A stretch of DNA of 64,000 bases from Chromobotia macracanthus (Eukaryota > Chordata > Actinopteri > Cypriniformes > Botiidae), in assembly GCA_036877525.1 (NCBI GenBank), contig JAZGTH010000075.1, positions 1,541,501-1,605,500 on the forward strand, read 5' to 3'. Both the position numbers and the translations under genes were made by a program. Within the stretch, counting starts at the first letter, position 1, and every line of letters begins with the position of its first letter. Below, in pieces: positions 28,001 through 37,100 of this stretch. The notes beneath the pieces were generated by a model. It had not been told where the DNA came from and searched no databases. It saw nothing but the letters and a program-made list of their open reading frames with translations.

Positions 28001-30830
28001 TGGCGTCTGAGTGCCCCGTCCCCGCGCCGCTGCTGCTCCCGCTGTCGCTCCCGGCAAAGGTGCCCCCTGCTGATGTTGAGTACGCAGAGAAAGATACTGA
28101 CATGGTCTTGTAGCGTCGCACCTGGTGCTGGGACGCCTCACTCTCTCCAGTCAGCCCATCAATGCCGCTGTCCTCATAATCACTGCCATCTCCTGACGTC
28201 ACATCCTGCACACACAGAGGTCAAAGGTCAGCTCTGCACTGACAAGATGAGATATGGTATGGTAACCTTGGAGGTGTCCACAGAGACCCTCAAATCAAAA
28301 GAAGTGATCTATTATCATGGGTCGTGTTCTACTGACAACAGTTTTTATAGCTTATAGCTAAAAGTGTAAGTTAGCTAAGTACATTTAATAAACTAAAGCT
28401 GCTCAAATTCTGCAAGAAGTAAAACAAATAATTATTTTATACAATATTTAAAAAAAATTAATTAAAAAAAAATATAAGAATAGATAGTCTATATATCTCT
28501 AATTAGGGCTAACTCTACTTTAAACTGAGCTAACTTTTCTGAAAACCAATCAAGAAAAACTTCACTGAAAACAATCGAATCATAGGTCAAATATAGCTCA
28601 TAGAAAATCTTTCTCTGCACCAAGCCTGAGAGTATAAACATAAAAACAGTGTCCCAAATTCTCCTCAAGCACCCAAACCCCTCAACCTCTTGTCAATGAG
28701 GCCACAGTTTTCACTTTTCTGCTCTAATAAACGTGACAGAAGCCCTCATTCAGACTGTCCTACCTGCCGGCTGGAGAGCGCTGTGTCTTTAGCAGCACTG
28801 GAGTGAAACATTTCACAGACAGTGAGACAGGTCTGTCTCTGCCTGGCGCCACAGCACTGTGTGTGTAGAGTTATAGAGCTTTAAATGTGGCCATGCAGTA
28901 AAGCTGACCATACAATACCACTCTGTGCTCCTGGCAGTAATGATGGGATATTGCCCACCAAATTCAGCATCCAGAGTAAGTCACATGACTGTGTAGCGCG
29001 GCCTGGAATACCATTCATCTTCTAAGACATGCAACAAACACACTCATACAATTATGGTCACTGTTTTCTTGCACACACTCATATATGTGAGAAATGTATG
29101 TAAAAAACTAGGACACCTAAAGCTGAACTCGCACAGTCTGGTTTCTGATCTCTCTCACACAATCACGTTCCACTTCCAGTTCATTAACATGACAAAAGAT
29201 GCACGGTACACACAGAAGTCTGACTCCAGAATCTGGATCATCAGTGAAAAACAACAGCAGCCATACAGACTGTGACCCAGTACCCACAATCCACTTCACA
29301 GAGAATGACATAAAATTACCCATGCTATCCTAACAGAACTGTGACAGGTTCTGTAATTCATGTGCTATGGTCTAAGGTACTTTAAAGAAAACCACGGTTA
29401 TAAACATTAAAAAACATTGACTGTATCTTGCTGCTTTTTTCTTACTGTACACTGACAGATCAGAGCAGTTCACTGGAATGTAAAACAGTGTCAACTCACA
29501 CACAGAAAGAGTGATTCATGTGCAGGGTCTCTTCATGAGAAGAACTGATGGATTCTGGGGATTAACCACAGAGAACATTCATAGCAAGACTGAAATTCTC
29601 TCCTACACCTCCACTAACACCAACAAAAAAACACTCAACACAGTGACTGTATTATACACTGTATGACTGTATACATTACCATATACATTAAACACACAGC
29701 TGGAAGGACAGTTCACCCAAAAATAAAAATATGTGTATGAAAGTCGATATTGACTAAAATGTCACTCCAGGATAGAGCTCAAATCTCTGTGAAGCAACGG
29801 CTTCTGGCATTGAGACAGTTAAACCTAATTTTTACGTTTCAGTAAACTGAATTTATAAACTGAATGCATCTTACGCAACATCACCAGTCCAGGAGACACT
29901 ATTATTATAATATTATACCAATTTAATCTGTTCTGTTCTCACCTGTATGGTTTGTGCCCGCCTCCCTTGCATAACTCCTTGCTGATTGGTCGGGCCCTCA
30001 GACAGACAATGTGACCGGCGGCAGGGCAGCGTGTACGCTCCATAGGCGGCACTATCATCTTCACACGATAATATTTTATTGTCCTCACCTTCTCTACCTG
30101 TGGCTCCACCCTTATACCACTTAGCATAGCGCCTGTGTGTCGGTCGGCAGGTTGGACTCTTTGGTCCATACAGCTCATCTAAAGAGTTGGTCTGGTTTGA
30201 GTCCAGCAGCTCCAGACATTGAGGAGATGACTGCAAACATTCTCCACAGTCTGTAAAGTCCTTCTCGTTGGGCGTTTCTCCAATCTCCTCCGTGCTGGTC
30301 AGATTCTCCTGGCTCAGATCAGACAAAGACACCTCGAGCGAGTCTTCTCTCCACATATCCGCAGACTTGGAGCGTTTCTTCTTAAAACTGGCCTCCTCTT
30401 GAGAGCCATCTCGTGTCTGTTGATAGGTTGGATCTTCGGGTGGCTTATTGACCTCTTTCGCTACCTGTTTGGAGGTGACGTTGTGGGTCGCGGTGGGTGA
30501 ATGGCACTGGTGTTTGTGGGAGGACATGGGTCTGAGGTTCATGGCCACACGGTCCACCCAAATGGGGCCGCTAAAATCGGGCAGCAGGTCCGAGTCATTG
30601 AAGGGCTCCAGGCCGTGGTCCGCCAGCGACTGAGGGATGCTGGGAGTGCTGCTGGAGCGTGTGCTGGTTTCGGAGTTGCGGTGCTCTGGTTTTCCAGATG
30701 GAGTCCGGCGGGAACAGTATGTCTGCTTGCTGGACAGACGGAGTGAACGGGACATGTGTTTGCGAGAGAGGTGACGCTGCCCATCTCCGTAGTAACCATG
30801 GCTGCTGCTGTGACTTTCTGTGTTACCCAT
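10328..30830 (-). CDS. tiam1: tiam1, Rac-specific GTP exchange factor (complete gene)
   Basis: A complete gene for T-lymphoma invasion and metastasis factor 1, which loads GTP on Rac1 at the membrane and controls lamellipodia, cell junctions and synapses. Coding exons in transcript order: 29943-30830, 27996-28205, 27501-27771, 26624-26796, 25788-26012, 24757-24942, 23680-23826, 23384-23458, 22695-22865, 22180-22284, 21488-21569, 21216-21302, 20112-20324, 19536-19630, 16012-16206, 15177-15245, 14593-14718, 13745-13853, 13229-13408, 12959-13077, 12371-12479, 12013-12068, 11652-11757, 11409-11496, 10980-11152, 10328-10872. Every junction has GT-AG and matching phase, and the sum is 4803 nt, or 1600 residues; human TIAM1 has 1591. 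Domain order is myristoylated N-terminus, PHn-CC-Ex, RBD, PDZ, DH, PHc, acidic tail. The paralogue tiam2 is disfavoured by the grik1-claudin-8-scaf4 neighbourhood. Confidence 0.95.
11409..12479 (-). CDS. tiam1: tiam1 C-terminal PH domain exons
   Basis: Four exons (12371-12479, 12013-12068, 11652-11757, 11409-11496) encode the PH domain that follows the DH domain and helps place it at the membrane. Visible conserved pieces are VTDLSMGDLLLHSSVTWINP, SLGKCKKEP, FVFKTAVVFICKD, SKQKKK, FRFCHMIPTDALQVR and VCEIIHVKSESEGRPERVF. Part of the linker after KKK (GGSHRASVSGEERG) differs more from mammals. The introns here are short and filled with UG- or CU-type repeats (sense strand). Confidence 0.92.
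11497..11590. repeat. (CA)n, read as (UG)n against a tiam1 3' splice site
   Basis: About 44 dinucleotide units. In tiam1 sense this is a (TG)n run that ends only a few bases before the CTACAG acceptor of exon 11409-11496 and makes up more than half of a 155-nt intron. Confidence 0.97.
11759..11958. repeat. (GA)n-rich block in a tiam1 intron
   Basis: Imperfect GA/AGAG repeats with GGGA interruptions fill most of the intron between tiam1 exons 12013-12068 and 11652-11757. In tiam1 sense it is a long CU tract upstream of the acceptor. Confidence 0.93.
12510..12935. repeat. compound (CA)n / GAATGAAGAGCT repeat in a tiam1 intron
   Basis: CA runs of varying length alternate with about eleven copies of a GAATGAAGAGCT spacer. 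This fills nearly the whole 479-nt intron between DH and PHc exons. Long open frames across it on both strands are repeat read-through, not genes. Confidence 0.96.
12959..16206 (-). CDS. tiam1: tiam1 DH (Rac exchange) domain exons
   Basis: Six exons (16012-16206, 15177-15245, 14593-14718, 13745-13853, 13229-13408, 12959-13077) encode the Dbl-homology domain that catalyses GDP release from Rac. Conserved region 1 is seen as LRKVIWELVETERTYVKDLN, then LTQDELDVLFGNL, FSLGGSFLYYADRFKIY and CASHTKVPKVLVK. Conserved region 3 follows as STLESYLIKPIQRVLKYPLL, and the final helix as MNTVASHINEMQKIHEEF. No key helix is missing, so catalytic activity is expected. Confidence 0.94.
14371..14446 (+). repeat. 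dispersed teleost repeat fragment (AACTTTATTGTCAT type)
   Basis: The string TTCAACTTTATTGTCATTAT followed by AGTACAAGTACAGAGCTAAT and GAAATGCTGTTAAA matches a motif found in very many teleost introns and 3' ends, from an old retroelement-like family as I recall it. Only the fragment remains. The family name cannot be given without a library search. Confidence 0.5.
15790..15950. repeat. dispersed repeat copy A (TGTATCCCATAATGCAATG)
   Basis: The block around CTGTATCCCATAATGCAATG at 15925-15948, preceded by alternating ATACTAT/GTACAC sequence, recurs at 23066 and 26189. It looks like a fragment of a short non-autonomous DNA transposon. Boundaries are approximate. Confidence 0.4.
16962..16989. 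repeat. (GA)n microsatellite
   Basis: A pure GA run within a tiam1 intron, about 14 units. Confidence 0.9.
18535..18609 (-). CDS. tiam1: tiam1 probable cassette exon before the DH domain
   Basis: A 75-nt block bounded on the sense strand by a polypyrimidine tract with CTGTAG acceptor and a CTG|GTGAGAG donor. It is open in phase 0 and so could drop in between exons 19536-19630 and 16012-16206, both phase 0 at that junction, without changing the frame. It would add SVMSVLKRNRHSKRSSDSIY plus DLLHL, a basic and serine-rich segment with possible phosphosites. It also contains an ATG (18603) that could start a short DH-PH isoform. The constitutive route without it gives a normal Tiam1, so it is called alternative. 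Confidence 0.5.
18765..19034. repeat. pair of (GA)n microsatellites flanking a CT/GA-rich block
   Basis: GA runs at about 18768-18797 and 19001-19033 flank CT-rich then GA-rich sequence in a tiam1 intron. The overlapping open frames here are low-complexity read-through. Confidence 0.85.
19536..21569 (-). CDS. tiam1: tiam1 PDZ domain exons
   Basis: Exons 21488-21569, 21216-21302, 20112-20324 and 19536-19630 encode the PDZ domain and the linker to DH. The carboxylate-binding loop is YGFS (equivalent to GLGF) within MIGYGFSISVVEED. Then come QQLYITDVRAGGLAFAKGLN, AGDEILQLNGKDAHTLTFSD and the closing strand LSLTVNTLPP. In mammals this domain binds syndecan-1, CADM1 and similar C-termini. The linker exon 19536-19630 is acidic (EEILDDGVG, ELFAESDDYGK) and diverges from mammals. 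Confidence 0.92.
22180..22865 (-). CDS. tiam1: tiam1 Ras-binding domain exons
   Basis: Exons 22695-22865 and 22180-22284 encode the RBD, a ubiquitin-like fold through which activated Ras recruits Tiam1. Visible are SWVCLPNNQAVLAIIQPGES, ALDMLETICKAHQLDPTKHY and VRLKCPIDNQVQFYIPKPEE, in line with the mammalian domain. Both exons are phase 0 at both ends. Confidence 0.93.
23045..23092. repeat. dispersed repeat copy B
   Basis: ACTGTATCCCACAATGCAAT plus GTGCT at 23066-23090 is nearly identical to the core of the copies at 15925 and 26189. It sits in a tiam1 intron and appears truncated to one end of the element. Confidence 0.4.
23384..23826 (-). CDS. tiam1: tiam1 linker exons between PHn-CC-Ex and RBD
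   Basis: Exons 23680-23826 and 23384-23458 encode the basic, serine-rich linker: RRRTQAMSRSTSKRRSRFSS, then LWGLDTHSKRK, HPTINQ and VFAGGEDSVRSPLEG. The first part is strongly conserved with mammalian TIAM1. The small second exon starts right after AAAG in a weak polypyrimidine context but preserves frame and family similarity (VFGEG...SLEG in mammals). The following TPVTSLPGPNTEQDL is fish-specific. Confidence 0.9.
24757..27771 (-). CDS. tiam1: tiam1 PHn-CC-Ex membrane-targeting module exons
   Basis: Exons 27501-27771, 26624-26796, 25788-26012 and 24757-24942 encode the N-terminal PH domain with its coiled coil and extension, the unit needed for membrane targeting and for binding partners such as Par3 and JIP2. 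Landmarks are AAQGIVRKAGRLAVKNFLVH, APRRKWKSYWVSLKG, GCTLFFYETDRRSGIDHNSI, VPEHPKKDFVFCLSNSLGDS, QTELENWITAIHSACAAAVA, the coiled coil RLLRAEIRKLEQKIDMDEK and FHMDLFRFRCYLSSLQGGEL. The donor of exon 27501-27771 is embedded in a GT repeat. Confidence 0.94.
26083..26225. repeat. dispersed repeat copy C, best preserved
   Basis: The sequence runs from GTGTGGAATAGCATACTATC through AGTATGTATACTGTGCACT to ACTGTATCCCACAATGCAAT. The mix of palindromic TATGTATAC/GTGCAC segments with the CCCACAATGCA end is typical of short terminal-inverted-repeat elements in fish. No terminal duplication can be fixed by eye. Confidence 0.45.
27420..27500. repeat. (CA)n with regular CGTA interruptions at a tiam1 donor
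   Basis: Blocks of CACACACACACGTA repeat four times and then run into pure CA. In tiam1 sense this is a GT repeat that begins at the intron's first base, so the donor of exon 27501-27771 is the first GT of the repeat. Confidence 0.93.
27996..30830 (-). CDS. tiam1: tiam1 N-terminal exons with myristoylation signal
   Basis: The start exon (29943-30830, 296 codons) begins MGNTES, a consensus N-myristoylation signal as in mammalian Tiam1. It carries conserved blocks SRSLRLSSKQT, HRNSETSTRSSSTPSIPQSL, PIWVDRV, ASFKKKRSKSADMWREDSLE and SLSDLSQENLTS, plus YTLPCRRSHCLSEG near the end. The next exon (27996-28205) gives GSDYEDSGIDGL and the serine/glycine stretch SFSAYSTSAGGTF. This region holds degradation and kinase sites in mammals. 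The ATG at 30830 has a G at +4, and an acceptor TTCTGAAG lies at 30875, 44 nt upstream, so the exon also carries leader sequence. Confidence 0.93.
28764..28811 (-). CDS. tiam1: tiam1 candidate alternative first exon
   Basis: Inside the second coding intron an ATG at 28811 opens 16 codons, MFHSSAAKDTALSSRQ, ending exactly at a good donor CAG|GTAGGAC. The phase (0) matches the next constitutive exon, which begins DVTSGDGSDYEDSG. A TATA-like CTATAACT lies about 65 nt upstream on the sense strand (near 28875). A transcript starting here would lack the myristoylated 296-residue N-terminus but keep PHn-CC-Ex onward. No transcript evidence is available, and chance agreement of phase is about one in three. 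Confidence 0.35.
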
Positions 30831-31255
30831 GACTCAGTGTGTGCAGCAGAAAGCCCGCTCAGAGGTCACGCAACCTTCAGAAGAAAAGATGGAACAGCAA
30901 GGTGAATCACATTTCAGCACAAAATCAAACATGTTACCTTATTTTCATGACATTGTGAATCTCTGTTAAAATTGTCAGTAAAAGTAATAATAATAATGCA
31001 GAAAATGTAACTCCCAGTGTTACAGTAACTAAAATCTTCCTAGTTCCTCCTAGAAAACACATGAACATAATCTCTACATATGTGTGCATGCATATGAATA
31101 TGGGAATTAAATCGGAAAACTTCATTTGTGTATGTATTCTCTCACTTTATATCTCATATTCATATCATATTCACACCAGTTGTGTCTGAAACAGAAATTT
31201 GCATCACACAGTCCATTGAGTCTGACAGCTACAGTATGAGTTTTGTTGACATTAC

Positions 31256-31325
31256 CTGCGGTGTGACATCACAACCATGACTGCTTTCACTCTGCATATA
31301 GATCAACTTCTGCATTCATGTCTTC
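31256..31325 (-). promoter_or_regulatory. tiam1 5' UTR exon with two upstream ORFs
   Basis: A 70-nt noncoding exon with a textbook (CT)n-CTGCAG acceptor and a CGCAG|GTAATG donor, about 380 nt upstream of the start-codon exon. It holds an 11-codon upstream ORF, including its stop (MNAEVDLYAE). A second ATG, when spliced to 30874, runs MVVMSHRRLRDL and stops before the true start. Such leaders usually lower translation of the main frame. Confidence 0.55.
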
Positions 31326-31326
31326 C

Positions 31327-31327
<1 letters not shown>

Positions 31328-31361
<34 letters not shown>
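31328..31361. repeat. (GA)n microsatellite forming a polypyrimidine tract
   Basis: A GA run which in tiam1 sense is the CU tract of the acceptor of leader exon 31256-31325. Confidence 0.85.
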
Positions 31362-31363
<2 letters not shown>

Positions 31364-31482
31364 ATAGATCTGTGGAGTTATAGAGGACTCCACACACAGC
31401 ACTAAGGGGTGAAATTAGCAGAAGCGCAGAGAAACCTCTGACAGAATTAGAAGAGTGATTAAAGAGATTGTGTGTGTGGACC

Positions 31483-31485
31483 ACA

Positions 31486-31554
<69 letters not shown>

Positions 31555-31572
31555 ACTCACACACACAAACAC
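31483..31572. repeat. (CA)n microsatellite
   Basis: About 35 near-perfect CA units in the tiam1 leader intron. It is followed directly by an anomalous homopolymer-rich stretch. Confidence 0.95.
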
Positions 31573-31705
31573 TCACTCCCCCAACAACTTTTTTTTTTTT
31601 TTTTTTTTACACAAAACAAATTTTTTTTTTTTTTTTTCACAAAAACTAAAAAAAAAAACCCAAAAACCAACACAAAAAAAAAAACACAAAAATTTCACAC
31701 GTTTA
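31573..31705. repeat. homopolymer-rich low-complexity stretch
   Basis: Two T runs of about 16-18 bases and several A runs, separated by short CA/AC-rich bits, follow the CA microsatellite. This resembles consensus noise after a long dinucleotide repeat more than biological sequence. Confidence 0.7.
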
Positions 31706-33916
31706 GACACTCCAGACAACCTTAACAAACACAGGATGACAGACTGCACATGAGAGAGTGTGTGGTCAGATATACATCAACCTGAAGTTACTGCTGCTGT
31801 CAGTTCACAGCAAGATGAATGAACATGACACAATCAAATCCTAAACGTATGTTTATCATACAGTAAACACACACTGCAGAGTATCTAGAAACTTTACTCA
31901 CTGAAGACAATCACACCCCAGCACTGAAGAGACATAAACGGCCTGTCTTCTTCTCATCCAGAGGCATTACATTAGATCACACTGAGGTTAGTTCTGAACG
32001 TTTAATTCCTAAATGGGTCCAGATGTGAAAATACATTTTCAAAAATGATTTTCACCACAGAACCAAAAATGATTTTCACCACAGAATTTTTTGACCACAG
32101 AACCAGAACAATCTGACTGGAACTGATTCAGATACACACAGCCGCAGTCATCGCAGAAGTTCGCAGAGCAGAAGTTCTCTCCTGACTGTGTGTGTGTTGG
32201 TGTGTGTGTGTATCAGAGCTGAAGACTCTTGATGGGGCTGTTAACTCACACACAGAGGACAGCTGCATCAGGACGCCTCTCAGAAAAGATGTTTGGCAGA
32301 TAAATCGCTGTGGAGCTGTGGGACCCCACAGCTGCAGCTGACAGCAGATGTACCTGAGAAGACTGAAAAACAGACACATCATGTGTCTTATTTTTTATTT
32401 TTAAGAATCTTAGGTTTGTGTCTAGTTCACCCTGAACGTTTCTGGTAGAAAATAACAGAATTCTGCAAGCAAGTTTTTAAGATAACTTTTAAAAGTGAAT
32501 AAAGTCATAAATCTGTGCATATATTGAGAAGAGCAGTGTAGACAAACACAGTCTTCATTCTGAAGAGCTGATTCAAGAGTCACAGTGATGGAGTGAAGTA
32601 TGTCAGATCACATCTGTGCCTCAGAAAAGACCTACAAGACCAGGAACTGCCTTTCACATATTCATCAGATGCTGGTTTGTGCCTTTACTAAAACTAAAAA
32701 TCAGATCAGGTAAAGCAAAAAGCAAACAGGCAAATAAACTGTGAATTTCATTTTTGTTGAATTACTCCAAAACAAAACACAGAAGCTGCAGTCAGAGTAA
32801 ATCCTCAGTCCTGCATCTGAAGTTCTTGAGATGTTCTCCCACGTTTCCATGTCTTGTGTTTACGTGGATCTTTTGTTTGATGAGCCATAAAACATTTTGA
32901 ATGTTAAAATGCGCAAAACTCCAGGAAACACAAACACAGAGAAGCGCTCCCATGTTGCCGTGGAAACCAGGCCAGCTCTTTGCTATGTCTTGTGTGTGGG
33001 GGGGTATCCACATGCAAGCCTAAAGAATCAGTACAATACTGAAATATAAAAGAAGAGCACAGATACACAGAAGAGCAACTGCTCGTGGGAGAAAGCATCA
33101 GGACATCAGCTCAATGTGCTCAATAGCATCAGCTTTAAAGGTCTGCCTACATCTTCTGCCCCACACGGTGGTAAATCATTGTGAAAAGGTCCACATATAT
33201 AAAACAATGTTTCACCATACTGGTAAATCAGATTGGCTTTGTTGAGTTTCTTCTCAACAAGCGTGTGTCTACAGAGGACAGTGACCAAAGTCAGAGTGTC
33301 CCCTTAAAGTCATAAACTCTCCTATGAGTTTGTTTAGCTGTAACTGATGACATGTCACATCCTAACCAGCACATATCAAAACACACAAGCTCTTTCAACA
33401 GGGAAAATTACCCCCATATATCACAAGACCATCAGGAACAAGAGCACAAGACCAAGTAGCCGTGCATGACCCCTGAAAGAACCTGATGAATGCTGAAGAA
33501 CAGAGAAACATCTATCCAGAATCAATCTGATGGAGGAAATATGAAACATCTTTTCTTATTGATGAACTTAAATCTAACTGATCACTGTTTCTCTGGTTTA
33601 TTAGTGGTGTTTTCTAATATAAGAATCACAATCAGTGCAGTCCACTGTTGTTTCTTATATTAGCCACAACATTCAAACATCACAGTGGCAACATAAGCAT
33701 GGAAAAACTCCCTTCACTTTTCTTCTGGAAATAACAAAAACAGACTGCAGACATCCAGTAGCATTAATGCAAACCTACCACACACATTTCAATTCAAACT
33801 GTTTCTTTTATCTGTTTGTTTGTGTTATTGAAATGGGATTTAGTGGTTTAATTAGAAATACTCGTCTGAATGCATGTTTCTATAAATACATATTAAATAT
33901 AAATATTTATATTTAT

Positions 33917-33985
33917 TTATGTATTTATGCATTTGGCAGAATAAAGTGACTTGCAGCACATTCAAGCTGAATCGGTATGTAAATA
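33917..33985 (+). repeat. dispersed teleost repeat fragment (GCATTTGGCAGA type)
   Basis: TATTTATGCATTTGGCAGA, AAAGTGACTTGCAG and CATTCAAGCTGAATCGGTAT match a motif I recognise as widespread in cyprinid and other fish genomes (typically ...GGCAGACGCTTTTATCCAAAGCGACTTACAGTGCATTCAAGCT). Part of the middle is deleted here. Confidence 0.5.
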
Positions 33986-34084
33986 AGACCCTGGTTTAGC
34001 TAATGTAAATCCTGCTGCAGATAAAACTGGTGTGACATCAGACAATTTTACTAGATCCTGAACAAAACCCCATTCACAGCGGTG

Positions 34085-34111
34085 TGCACACACACACACA
34101 CACACACACAA
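34085..34111. repeat. (CA)n microsatellite
   Basis: About 12 CA units within the long tiam1 leader intron. Confidence 0.9.
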
Positions 34112-37100
34112 CCCAAAACACCTCACAGCCTTCCGTGTTTACCTGCAAATCTGCAACACTGTGACAGGTGACAGCTGCAGTTCAGAGTCCTGTGTTATTA
34201 GAGGCCTCTGGAGGCACAGTCGCTATTAAAGACATACCACGACCTGCTGAGACAGGATGAGAGGTGTCAGCACTGCCCATGGACAGCACAACGTCAAGAA
34301 CTCAACTTTAGGGATGTGAAAGGGTAAAAAAAATTTTGCCCCAAAGCTAAAATGCAGACGTGCATTCTCAGTGGTATTTTGCTGCATTAGTTAAAGAAAA
34401 CCATAGAAACCTTTAACTGAAAAATGCTGTGAGGGGTATGCAGCAGTAATGTCAACAACAAATGTACCATCAGCCTGAAACACACACAGAATTCAAACCT
34501 ACAGCTAGAGTAATGAGGCACAGAAATTAAAGAACATTGTATTATATTAAAATGTGTGCCCATGGCAAAACGATGATAAATCATTCTGAATGACTGACAG
34601 GCCATCGTTCATACCCTTGAGTCAACTCAATATCTGGATACACAGAGATCCTGATAAACAAAAAAGTCATGATTTCTGTTCAAGAAACTGACCATGAAAT
34701 GTCCACACAACTGCATAAAAACATAAATTCAGTCAGTAAACATTAGCAGTTGTCATTGTGATATTGTTATATAAACCTCTGAACTTCCTGCCTCTTCCTG
34801 GCACAATGAGTGAGATGTGTGTAAACTCTCGCATAAGATACCCTTTCAACACAGCCTTGACTAATCTTCACTGTATTACTACAGTCATTTGTTTGGTATC
34901 GCAGCAGGCTGTTCTGCTGAATCTTATGATGCACCTGAAACTGCTTCCATACGTCCGCTGCTGGTTAATGCAGCACCCTGCCCTAATCATGCAGCTTTGA
35001 AACCAGTGAACGATCAGAAGCTCTAGCACCTCCTCACAGACGTGCTGCCCCAGTGCTTGAGCAGGTTTACAGATGGGGGTGGGATTGTATCTGAGACCCC
35101 TGACAACACCCGATCTTCCCTCAAAGAAAGAATTTCAGAACTACACCCTGTTTGTGCTCCGCAATGAAGAAGAACTGCTGTCACAGCATGCTGTCGCCTG
35201 AACATTGTGAGAAGTCTTCACAACGAAAATGTAGACATTTAAAAAGATTTAAGGAAATTTTCCTTTGAACGAAATTGCAGGTTTAACAAATCTCCTTTTG
35301 AAGCTGTGATGTCAAATGACAAGATGATAGAAAGATGACGACCTTTTCCACCTCCAGGAATATTCTCGCAATATTACACCTCTGATCACAGAGCAAAACC
35401 CATCTGAGAACACAGTAACTTTAAAAACAGTAATACTGACTGTTTCTTCATGGCACAAACACTGACAATGGATGAATCAATGATAATGATGTCACATAAT
35501 ATCACATTACGCACAGATACATAATTTCACTCATCTATCTTATGCTGTAATTTCATCTTTACAAACACAAGATTAAAGTTAAAAGATTTCTGATATGTTC
35601 ATTATTCAAATATTAATGGCCAGTGATGATGTCCTGTATATTTGCATACTGAATTGTGATTGGTCTGTTTTTTTCTTGCATCTGTTTTGCATGCAGTACT
35701 CTTTTGTTGCTCTGCATACACTGGCTCATCACAAAAGAATAACAATGTTTCACATTTCCCATATTTTGCAACAAAACAAATATTCATATTTGTACTATAT
35801 TTGTACAACGTACAAGATTTAACGCCACTTTAACGGCCAAACCGACCAGTCTGCTCGGGTTACTTATGGCTTTACTTGAAAGACGCAGGAAGGGTTTTGA
35901 CTTGTCGCAGTATAACAATAAATAAAGGGCAAAGAAAATGTTACTCAAACTATGAGACACAAAACGTACCTTGGTTTTACTGTGATATTTCCTGGCATCA
36001 GATGGCAATATCATGGTACTTTGATAAATGCCATGGCACTGAATAATTATTATATTCACATTCCAACATATGTCGATCACACCCAGGTTACGTCAAAGAA
36101 AGGCATGTTTTGACTACCTTGTCAAGTCGGTTAATGTTTGCAAATGTAAAGTTTGGAAAATGACTTCCTGCTGCTTCAGCTGATATGTTCTCCGCAGTGT
36201 CAGCTGTTGTTCTCAATATTACTGCACAGAGGAGCTTGTGAAGTATAAACACCTTCAGAGGTCCCACAGATTTACACTCTGTGTGTGCTGGCACTCACAA
36301 ATAGTGCAGGAGTGAAGGTGTCAAGCATTAACAAGGATGTACCTAGAACAATTCAAGAACAATTCAGAACATTCTAGATCTCAGATTTATAGATTTTGGA
36401 ATTTATTGTTCAGAAATTAAAAATATCCTGCAGTGAAGCTGGATTGTGTTGAGGATTCTGCTACAGAAAAGAAGATAAATTTGTTAATACTTTAAATTTT
36501 CTTTCTTTTAGGGATTACCTACATTCCTGTTCCAAACCAATAAATGACAAACAAAACTTCCTCAAATGAACATAATTGTGGAGCAATGAGAGAGAGATCA
36601 AACTAAAGCTGGTCAGAAAACAGGCCAGGAAACGTTTCCACCTCAGAAATATTTACCTAAGACACACCTGTTCACATGTTACCTGAGCTCCTGTGTAATA
36701 CGCAAAGACCAGATTAACCAAATCCAGTTTCTAGGAAACTTCCTGTGTGGAAGGCTCCACCAAACCAAGGGGTCTCCCCCTGGTGCGGTGCAGTGCAGCG
36801 TAGTGAGGTGGAACGAGACTGGATTCAGACACACATCACCACACAAAGCCAGGCTGAGTTTACTCTCTGCAAGCTGTGATCACAGCTCTTTAATTTCCAG
36901 TCTAGTACAATAACTTCCTGTTTTTTTGTCCAAACCATGATGGTGCAGAAAGATCAGGAGAAAGTGACCGTGTGGCATCTGTCTACTAAACCACCCGTCT
37001 TTCAGTTAAACATCACAGCCACATCAGAACCACTTCCTCCCACCTCTGAGATAATGACCCTTCAATTACATCACTCACCAAAACAGAGGGCAGAACAGAG

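Noticed and set aside
28776..28797. Internal acceptors making a smaller cassette from the MFHSSAAK exon
   Set aside because: The usable AG positions give lengths not divisible by three or a stop, so only the start-exon reading was kept.
29054..29323. Open frames in a tiam1 intron on both strands
   Set aside because: No similarity to Tiam1, and no splice sites in phase with the flanking exons.
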